Notes under the pieces: generated by a model
Seen by the model: the letters and a program-made list of their open reading frames with translations, nothing else
Told to the model about the DNA's origin: nothing
The model's database searches: none
Program-made: the position numbers and the translations under genes
In this document: positions 57,763-64,000 of the stretch, in pieces
Numbering within the stretch: the first letter of the stretch is position 1
Layout of the letters: every line of letters begins with the position of its first letter
DNA from: Elmis aenea
Taxonomy: Eukaryota > Arthropoda > Insecta > Coleoptera > Elmidae
DNA length: 64,000 bases
Reading direction: 5' to 3'
Assembly (NCBI GenBank): GCA_947652605.1
Contig: OX393576.1
Coordinates: forward strand, 58,256,966 to 58,320,965

Positions 57763-58498
57763 CTAAAAAAAAGAGTTCATGATTTTCAGAACATTTTGGA
57801 ACACTTTAAGTAACTTTCAAATTAAAAGTTGAGAAATTTGGAACCAAACCTTGCATCTTAATAGATGAAAGCCATTATTGCACTATTACTTTGAAAATTG
57901 CACTCAAACACGCATGAAAGCCGATGATACTCAAGTGAAAATCCATTTTACACATCGAATAAACTAAACATATCTTCGTTTAGTGCCATACAGAAAACGA
58001 ATCTAATAATTATTATTTTTTTAATGCTGTATCATGATAAATTTTGATGTAATATATTTTCTGTAATACCCTGGGTACATTTTCTTTGCAATTTTTAACT
58101 AATTCAAATAACATTTAAGTTAACCAACTGTTTATTCGATTAGTTTTCCGTTAACAACTTTAATTTAATTATAAGGTTTTACTTTATAGCGAATTTAAGT
58201 TTCAACAGCTGACTAATTAAAACAACTTAACTTAAGTTAACCACAAAGAGCCTCTAAATTTGAATGCGGAGTCAAAATTACCACATTTGAAAATAAGTTT
58301 GGTATTTAAAAAAATTAGTAACAAATTGGATCGTATATTGTGCTAACCACATACACTTAATTTGCAAATACAAAATCTTTTTTTCGAACTTATAGGGATA
58401 ACTAATTCTACGTCAATCGGGTTAGGTTTTGAATGAAATAAAAAAGATTTGATATTTAAAATTCTTTACGACAAAAACTTTTTTCCAAAAGCACATAC
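57763..58498 (-). other. Intron, 736 bp
   Basis: GTATGT donor at 58498-58493 and T-rich tract plus AG acceptor at 57764-57763. AT-rich, no repeat recognised. Confidence 0.8.
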
Positions 58499-58778
58499 CT
58501 TGGAATAATAATAAGCTGCATTAGGATGTGACTGCCGCCAGACTTCTCTCATTTCCTTGTCAGGTAACTGGCTTCCGTCTTTATTTGTTTGTGCGCATTG
58601 TTTGTGCGAGTTGCACAGTTCACTAAACCCAGGTTTCGGCCCTTCACAATGTTCATCATCGATCAAAACGTCTGCGGTTCCTGGTCTTTGAGCTTCTCGT
58701 ACGCACTCCACTTCACGTGTGCGTACGCCCGACTGAGATTTGCATGCTTGGCATTCGCCCCACGTTCCAACTCTCCAC
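58499..58778 (-). CDS. ADAMTS/ADAMTS-like protein, penultimate exon (thrombospondin type-1 repeat)
   Basis: The exon is 280 nt, with acceptor ACACAG and donor AAG|GTATGT. Its first base completes a Lys codon split with the exon at 60783; 93 codons follow, ending in phase 0. It encodes one thrombospondin type-1 repeat beginning 'WRVGTWGECQACKSQSGVR' with six cysteines (ECQ, QAC, VEC, EHC, ELC, KQC) and the usual 'C.GPKP' segment. This is followed by 'KEMREVWRQSHPNAAYYYSK'-like polar sequence. The repeat lacks the standard CS..CGGG (it has CQACKSQSG), a variation seen in ADAMTS-like proteins. These proteins are secreted to the extracellular matrix and bind matrix or modulate proteases; that role is by family only. 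Correct phasing at both ends makes a real exon very likely. Confidence 0.88.
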
Positions 58779-60782
58779 CTGTGTATCAAATTGTATTAAC
58801 ATTAAAATAGTACGGACGAAATGCATGCAAAAATATTGCCATATATATATATATATTTTTTTAATTCAGAAAAGCTTTGAAAGTGTGGATTAGCTACGCC
58901 AATGACGTTAGACCTTTTCAAGATGTGACATTCTTTAGGTGAGAATTTTTGGTGACTCATGTACTTACTACCATTATTGTACTAAAAGCATTCGAAGAAA
59001 AAAATGACATGGTGTCCCAGATAAAATTTCAGCATCAGGATCTAGCTTATTATAAGAGATAGAGGTTTGCTTAAATTGGATGAATTATTTCCAAGTATGA
59101 GAGGAACTACAATCAATTTTCAAAAGTGCAAAATTTCTCTTACTTTAGATGTTATAGCAAAAAATATGAAAGTGTTGATTTTTTTCGCTCGTATCTTTTT
59201 TATTTTAATCATTAAATGACTTGTATAAATACTTCAAATTTCAATTTTATCTCTGACAATGTCATGGCCAACGCGATCGCAAAAATTACTTTTGTTATTC
59301 AACTTTTCAGTTTTTCCCCTATTTTTCCAAAGGAAATGGCCAGTGGCACGTATAACTCTGGAAAACATTTAGTTTTGATGTTCTTGATGCAATAAACACA
59401 GCCTTGATCAAATTCTAGCGACAACATATCGTGACCTTCCCTGGTAAGATATACGTCAAACCTTAATAAATATTATACAACCGTTTGAAGAAAAAGTTTT
59501 AAAGAAATTGGTAGGTAAACGACTCAAAGATACGACCACTATACTGTTAAATAAAACAAATTAAAGTAAAAAGTTTTATAAACGTATGGTACAAAAATAC
59601 GCGACATTTTCTAGTTTTTATAATCGTGCACTTACAAGGTTTTTGTTGTATAAACTTTTACTAACAATAAGTCACATAACTTATTCGTTTTTGGTTATAC
59701 TTGGCTGGTAAACTAAATTTATATTGCTGGTAATATGATTTTGCCATCAGTATAAGGTTAAATAAAGTGTTTTTTTCTGATTCAACTTGCATGAGTGAAG
59801 ATTTGTCAAAAATTATAGATTATTTGCAATGCACGAGTTATATTTTGTCAGAAAATTTCCTTCACATGTCAAAATGTACGTTATGTAAAATTTTATAAGT
59901 AAGTACTGTCAGAGTGGTGCGTAAGTGGTATGGTTTAATCTACATTAAAGTAACGCTACTGGTTGCCGAAATTCGTCAAAAAATTATCAAGACCAAAATA
60001 TTTAATTCCCTCTTCAAATTTATATTTTCGACCAATGACAAACTCAGATTACTTAGAAACGACCAATAAACGCATAAAAATCTGTTAATTGCGAAAAGCA
60101 TATTGTCAGTGTATGATTATGTTTATTGGTCGTTTCTAGGAAATCTAAGTTTGTTATTGGTCGAAAACGCGAATTTGACAGAGGGATTAACATCTGACAG
60201 GGGAATGTAAAATTATTACTTTGTAATAATGCTGCTATTGGTAGTCTCTAGAAGATTAAAGATTAGGGATTGGTTGAAAACGCAAATTTAACAGGTGAAG
60301 GAAATTTTCGTAAAAATAAGCTGATAATTATCCGCTAAATAGGAAATGTGGAACAGCGGAATTTTAATTTACTTAATTTTTTACATGAATTTTCTAATAC
60401 ATTTTTTTTTAATAAGATTGGTGTTTAAGTTTAATTTAAGACTGTACTAGTGGTAGAATCGTATTGCCAACGGTTGAGTTATGTCAAAAATGGAAAATTT
60501 ATATGACAATAAAAGATTACTTAACAAAACGAAGAGCAATCATCAATTATAAAATGTTGCGTAACTTTGTAAAGAAATGTCGGAGCTCACACGTTTCTTA
60601 GTAAAACTCCTTTAATTTTGAATCTTTACCTAAACTTAGGGAATACCTTTAACAAATTTCAATAAGTCGCATTGAAAAAAATACAGTTATAAAAATAACC
60701 TAAAATAAAAAGAACTTCTTTTTGTTTCTTCAAAGAATAAAACAATACTATTGCATACAACACCGTTACAGTTTACACTTAC
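58779..60782 (-). other. Intron, 2004 bp, with a palindromic repeat
   Basis: Donor GTAAGT at 60782-60777 and acceptor CAG ending at 58779. A dinucleotide (AT)n tract lies near 58843-58857. An inverted-repeat element is at 60007-60188, listed separately. Confidence 0.85.
60007..60188. repeat. Intronic inverted repeat (about 60-bp arms)
   Basis: 'ttttcgaccaatgacaaact' through 'gaaacgaccaataaacgc' at about 60025-60075 is mirrored by 'gtttattggtcgtttctagg' through 'gttattggtcgaaaacgcg' at about 60118-60170. Outer pieces 'ttccctcttcaaattt' and 'aatttgacagaggga' also pair. A third partial unit follows at 60225-60300 ('ctattggtagtctctag', 'ggttgaaaacgcaaattt'). It is a small non-coding element in the intron. 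Confidence 0.8.
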
Positions 60783-61042
60783 TTAGTTTTACAAGCGTCT
60801 TCGTTACATTTCCTTACTTTAGTCGCTGGTTTCTCGATACCTTGACAAAACGCGTCGCTGACTTTTCCAGCCTTCTCCTCTAGACAAGAGGGTTGTGCCA
60901 TTTCAACGCCGCCGCCGCAACGAACTGAACACTGTTCCCACTCTACGAACTCCCAGTGGTAATGAGGTTGATAAGTGGATTGAGCTGTGGCTTCTGAGAA
61001 TTTGTAGCGATATCCCACATTTTCCGGTTTATAGAAAACAAC
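60783..61042 (-). CDS. ADAMTS/ADAMTS-like protein, exon with spacer end and first thrombospondin repeat
   Basis: The exon is 260 nt, beginning in phase 0 after CCTACCGCAG and ending with two bases (AA) of a Lys codon before GTAAGT. Residues 1-30 ('VVFYKPENVGYRYKFSEATA' then a Tyr/His-rich linker) look like the end of the ADAMTS spacer domain. Residues about 31-83 form a thrombospondin type-1 repeat starting 'WEFVEWEQCSVRCGGGVEMA', with six cysteines (EQC, VRC, PSC, AFC, RKC, DAC) and the conserved CS..CGGG and KP motifs. No protease domain is visible, so I cannot tell an ADAMTS from an ADAMTS-like protein (papilin/lonely-heart type). The ATG at 61060 is within the intron and is not proposed as the start: the acceptor lies between it and the coding sequence, and upstream exons must carry the signal peptide and other domains. 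Confidence 0.85.
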
Positions 61043-61281
61043 CTGCGGTAGGATTGGCATGTTTTTACATCACTTAATTATTAGTTTAATCAGAATTGCA
61101 AACAGTTACAGCCTTAGGGATACTGTGAAAATAAACAATTCATTTATGTAAAATTAATATTTATAAGATATGAAAATGAGCTTCATCTCGGAATTTCCTA
61201 AATAACACGAATGCAAAAGAGCAAAATTAAATATTACCAACTGAACAAGATTAAAAAAATTGTTACATAAAACCCTTGGTA
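61043..61281 (-). other. Presumed upstream intron of the ADAMTS-like gene
   Basis: The 3' splice acceptor CCTACCGCAG is at 61052-61043. No further exon with thrombospondin or spacer motifs was found up to 64000, so this intron probably continues past the window or the next exon was missed. Confidence 0.5.
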
Positions 61282-61283
61282 TA

Positions 61284-61858
61284 CTGGGTGATTCAGTTTG
61301 ACTGTCGCACCCCTATAAACTTTGTCATTTAAAGAGAAAACCCCTATAAACCTTTTGTTTTTGTTAACCGTGGAAAATCTCAATCTAATGACGTTCACAT
61401 GTTTTTTCTACGATATGTGAAAATGGATCTCCTGTCAATTTGCTTCTGTAAGTGTGTTCTTAAGGCGTTTCAATTTAATGCTCACAAAATAATAAAACAC
61501 AATTAGACAAGTTATAAACTGTTAATTACAAAGGCGATCGTGTTTTTTTTCGTCAAATACAACGATTTTTTGAAAAATAATAAATAACTTTTAAACTCAG
61601 TTTTCTTAATTTTTTTTTCATGGTATGTTTATTTTGTTAATGCACCATCGAATTTCAAATTTAATTCTTTATCAGAATCAATAAAAAAAAATACCAAGTA
61701 ATTAAAAAACAAAATTGACCATCGTCAATCTGACATATTCATCGTAGAACCTAAACGTCGTCATTAGATACAGAATTTTCTACGATTTATTAAAATGTAT
61801 GGTTTCTCTTTTAAATAAAAAAGTTATAGGGGTTCGACAATTAAAATTAAACACTCAG
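61284..61858. mobile_element. CTGGGTG-ended inverted-repeat element
   Basis: The left end TA|CTGGGTGATTCAGTTTGAC and the right end 'aaacactcag|ta' are imperfect inverses. Pairs further in are 'cacccctataaacttt' with 'aaagttataggggttcgac' and 'ctacgatatgtgaaaatgg' with the 'gaattttctacgatttat' region. Non-coding; it probably lies in the upstream intron of the ADAMTS-like gene. Confidence 0.8.
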
Positions 61859-62107
61859 TATACAGTAGACTCCACGTTTGAGGCGAAAATAAAACATGGA
61901 AATATCTGTTTTTCCTGCTATTCATACTAAGAAAGCTTGACCAGCCTATTTTTTTTTTGAATTTGCAACATGTAAAAACAAAAATGTGCTTAAAACACTT
62001 GTAAGTATACAAGATCAAAAAAAAACCTAACACAAGTATTTGTTCATCACTTTTTATTGTATCAATTTTAAAACTAGCATACTACGTCTACGTCATACCA
62101 CAGTATA
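61859..62107. other. AT-rich spacer, no gene recognised
   Basis: No recognisable motif. The minus frame at 61824-62033 overlaps the element end and is not supported. Confidence 0.4.
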
Positions 62108-62109
62108 TA

Positions 62110-62460
62110 CAGGGTGTTTCTTAAATATTGCGAAAACATTTGAAAGGTGATTCCATATCGAAAATTAAGTGGGTCTCTCATATAATTGTTTTTTGTTAGA
62201 CGTCTCCTTTCGGAGTTACATCCCCCTAGAGGAGCGTAAAATTAGGTTTTTATTTATTTCTCAAATTTGGATAAATGTAGGAAAATGGTATTTAGTAAGA
62301 ATAATGAATAAATTAGTTGTAAAAAGGGAAAATAGTCAAGTTTCTTTAAAAAATCAAAATTTCGTGATTTTGTTCATTTTTAAATTTAAATCAATGATTT
62401 TTGCTTTTTTTAAATAAAAATCAAATTTTGCTCAACCCTGATTAGAAGACTCTTCCCTTC
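62110..62460. repeat. Single-ended CAGGGTG element fragment
   Basis: TA|CAGGGTGTTTCTTAAATATTG starts at 62110 and leads into 'ggagttacatccccctagagg', the type of sequence seen in arms of such elements. No inverted right end was found before the LINE at 63003, and the right limit is arbitrary. Confidence 0.45.
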
Positions 62461-62922
62461 CCTGTCATACATTTTATAAATATTAGTTAACTTTGTGACG
62501 TACTTTAGGTACTTTGCCAAGTATAATAGTAATGTGATTATTATAAATTGACACTTTTCCTTAACCAAATTTGCTATTATTTGATCAACTTTTACCAGGT
62601 TATTATAGCATTGGGATCAAAAAGAACTCAAGGAACTTGTTTTATGAAAAAAGGTAAAGATAAGGTTTAAAATGGCCACAAAAAGTGAAAAAAGTCATTT
62701 TTATCTGTAGCCCTTCTCATATCTTTAACAGTTTTTGGAATTGATGTTTTAAACAACAGAAAAGTTGAAAATCGAGATCAAAAGTTCCACTTGAGCTTAT
62801 GAATTCACTGCACAGTTTTTTAATAAGGAAGATGTAACAAACTTATGTTACTAGATTGGAGAAAACTAGAAGGAAAGTGTTTGAATATTGAAAGAAATTG
62901 TTGAGAAAAATGTTTTTTTTCA

Positions 62923-63002
62923 CATTCAAATTTCACTATTTTTTTTATTTTTTTTATTTTTTTTTATTTTATTTATTTATTTTTTTTTTTTTTGAATGTG
63001 AA
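62923..63002. repeat. T-rich tract bounded by an inverted and direct repeat
   Basis: A 55-60 nt (T7-9 A)n tract lies between CACATTCAAA and TTTGAATGTG, so the whole can fold. The words 'aaatttcactat' occur on both sides (62929-62940 and 63001-63012). It marks the junction with the 5'-truncated LINE that follows. Confidence 0.75.
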
Positions 63003-64000
63003 ATTTCACTATCAACGATAGATCAAGTACACCGTATTACCGCTATAATAGAAAAAGCACTTGAAGAAAAGAATGTCTGTTCAGCGCTATTTCTTGATGT
63101 CGCACAAGCCTTCGACAAAGTGTGGCATGAAGGATTAATCTATAAACTTAACAAAATATTGCCCTACCAATATGTAAAAATTTTAACTTCCTACATTTCT
63201 AATAGACTTTTTAGAGTAAAACAAGGAGAAGCCTATTCGGAATTGAAAGAAATACAAGCAGGAGTGCCACAGGGGAGTGTCCTTGGACCTGTCCTGTATC
63301 TACTCTACACCAGTGATATACCAAAACTGAATCAAGTGAAATTGGCTACTTTCGCGGACGATACAGCATTGCTGGCAACAGGTAAAACAGATATAATTTC
63401 CACCAAAAAACTACAAACAGCTAGTGATGCCATACACGAATGGACCAATAAGTGGAAAATTAAACTAAATGAAACGAAATCAGTCCATATCAACTTTACA
63501 AATAAAAGATTGAGAAACTCTCCAGCAATAACAATCAATGAAACCATTGTCTCACACGCAAACACTGCAAAGTATTTTGGTATGACTCTTGATGCTAAAT
63601 TAAGGTGGAAAGAACATATTAAGAAAAAAGAAAAGGAGTTTAAAATTAAAACCGCACAATACAGATGGCTTATTGGTAAATATTCCAAACTGTCATTATA
63701 CAACAAAATTTTGATTTACAAACAAATTATTAGACCTACATGGTTGTATGGAATACAACTATGGGGGTGTGCAAAAATTACAAATATACGTAAGATACAA
63801 ACTGTCCAAAACAAGGTGTTACATGAAATGCCCAACGCTCCCTGGTTTGTCAGAAACGCCGACCTTCATCGAGACCTGGGTATCTTAACCGTTGAAGAAG
63901 AAATCAAAAGATTTGCAAAGAAGCATGAAGCCAGGCTTCACCTACACGAAAATCCAGAAGTTCTCCAGCTGCTAGACAACCAAAACTTATGTCGTAGACT
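63003..64000 (+). CDS. Jockey-like LINE ORF2 reverse transcriptase, open to the window edge
   Basis: A single frame without stops runs from 63003 to 64000 (332 codons) and continues outside. Blocks in order: 'STIDQVHRITAIIEKALEE' (fingers); 'SALFLDVAQAFDKVWHEGL' with the first catalytic Asp (about 63091-63147); 'EIQAGVPQGSVLGPVLYLLY' (63250-63308); 'LATFADDTALLATGKTD' with the second and third Asp (63341-63391); 'KLNETKSVHINFTNKR' (63465-63510); 'KYFGMTLDAKLRWKEHI' (63570-63620); then 'PTWLYGIQLWGCAKI' and 'APWFVRNADLHRDLGILTVE' in the thumb and tail. All catalytic residues are intact. The enzyme reverse-transcribes LINE RNA at a nicked target site. The 5' end (endonuclease and ORF1) is missing and no ATG begins this frame, so it is a 5'-truncated copy. 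It is the youngest-looking LINE in the window and serves as reference for the decayed copies at 1545 and 27961. Confidence 0.93.
   Translation, partial: MSLSTIDQVHRITAIIEKALEEKNVCSALFLDVAQAFDKVWHEGLIYKLNKILPYQYVKILTSYISNRLFRVKQGEAYSELKEIQAGVPQGSVLGPVLYLLYTSDIPKLNQVKLATFADDTALLATGKTDIISTKKLQTASDAIHEWTNKWKIKLNETKSVHINFTNKRLRNSPAITINETIVSHANTAKYFGMTLDAKLRWKEHIKKKEKEFKIKTAQYRWLIGKYSKLSLYNKILIYKQIIRPTWLYGIQLWGCAKITNIRKIQTVQNKVLHEMPNAPWFVRNADLHRDLGILTVEEEIKRFAKKHEARLHLHENPEVLQLLDNQNLCRR

Noticed and set aside
58589..58810. Plus-strand frame over the thrombospondin exon
   Set aside because: Antisense shadow; the minus strand has the six-cysteine repeat and correct splice sites.
60783..61060. Start codon at 61060 for the thrombospondin exon
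   Set aside because: The acceptor CCTACCGCAG lies between this ATG and the coding sequence, and the residues before it would be intronic; the protein needs upstream exons for secretion.
63332..63706. A 124-codon minus-strand frame
   Set aside because: Antisense shadow of the LINE reverse transcriptase, which is open and motif-rich on the plus strand.
1..64000. A novel multi-gene biological system
   Set aside because: Apart from one partial host gene, all recognised coding sequence belongs to known transposon families; nothing indicates a linked gene system.

Overview
The window is a piece of an AT-rich insect nuclear genome, possibly a beetle, although the species cannot be fixed from the sequence. 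The evidence is: GT-AG introns in a thrombospondin-repeat gene, CCTAA-rich (insect telomere-like) patches, jockey-like and RTE-like LINEs, mariner, piggyBac and hAT transposons, and a tRNA-derived SINE. Nothing bacterial or phage-like is present: no operons, no CRISPR, no intact tRNA genes. Nearly all the recognisable content is transposable elements in various states of decay.

The only host gene I can support lies on the minus strand at 57361-61042. It is the 3' end of an ADAMTS or ADAMTS-like gene. Three exons splice in phase (61042-60783, 58778-58499, 57762-57361). They encode the end of a spacer-like segment, two six-cysteine thrombospondin type-1 repeats and a basic hydrophilic tail with an Asn-Thr-Ala repeat. 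Upstream exons lie beyond 61042 and were not found here.

Layout. 0-11.8 kb: a LINE tail (1.5 kb), several CAGGGTG-ended palindromic elements (3.2, 4.6-7.1 kb), a reversed SINE (8.3 kb) and repeat-derived AT-rich DNA. 11.9-15.3 kb: a three-level nest (CAGGGTG element, then hAT, then CAGGGTG element). 17-19.4 kb: a jockey-like LINE interrupted by a hAT element that itself carries a CAGGGTG element. 20.4-27.4 kb: two small hAT elements, a piggyBac copy inside another repeat, RTE-like and RNase-H-type LINE tails, and a fold-back. 28-30.8 kb: a LINE and two hAT elements, one with a SINE. 31.9-34.1 kb: a mariner-type fold-back. 37.3-39.4 kb: a dead mariner with a TA-flanked MITE and a GC-rich insert. 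43-46.5 kb: a palindromic repeat cluster and a second piggyBac with a duplicated end. 50-56.9 kb: another CAGGGTG element, LINE fragments, a Harbinger-like MITE and a 766-bp fold-back. 57.4-61 kb: the host gene. 63-64 kb: a LINE reverse transcriptase with an open frame that runs off the window.

Many elements were delimited by target-site duplications read directly from both flanks: 8 bp for hAT, TA for mariner-like, TTAA-like for piggyBac, TTA for Harbinger-like and 9 bp for the large fold-back. No functional gene system linking several genes is visible. The most interesting signals are the number of long inverted-repeat elements built from transposase gene ends, and a common TA|CAGGGTG terminal signature that joins many of them to the Tc1/mariner group.
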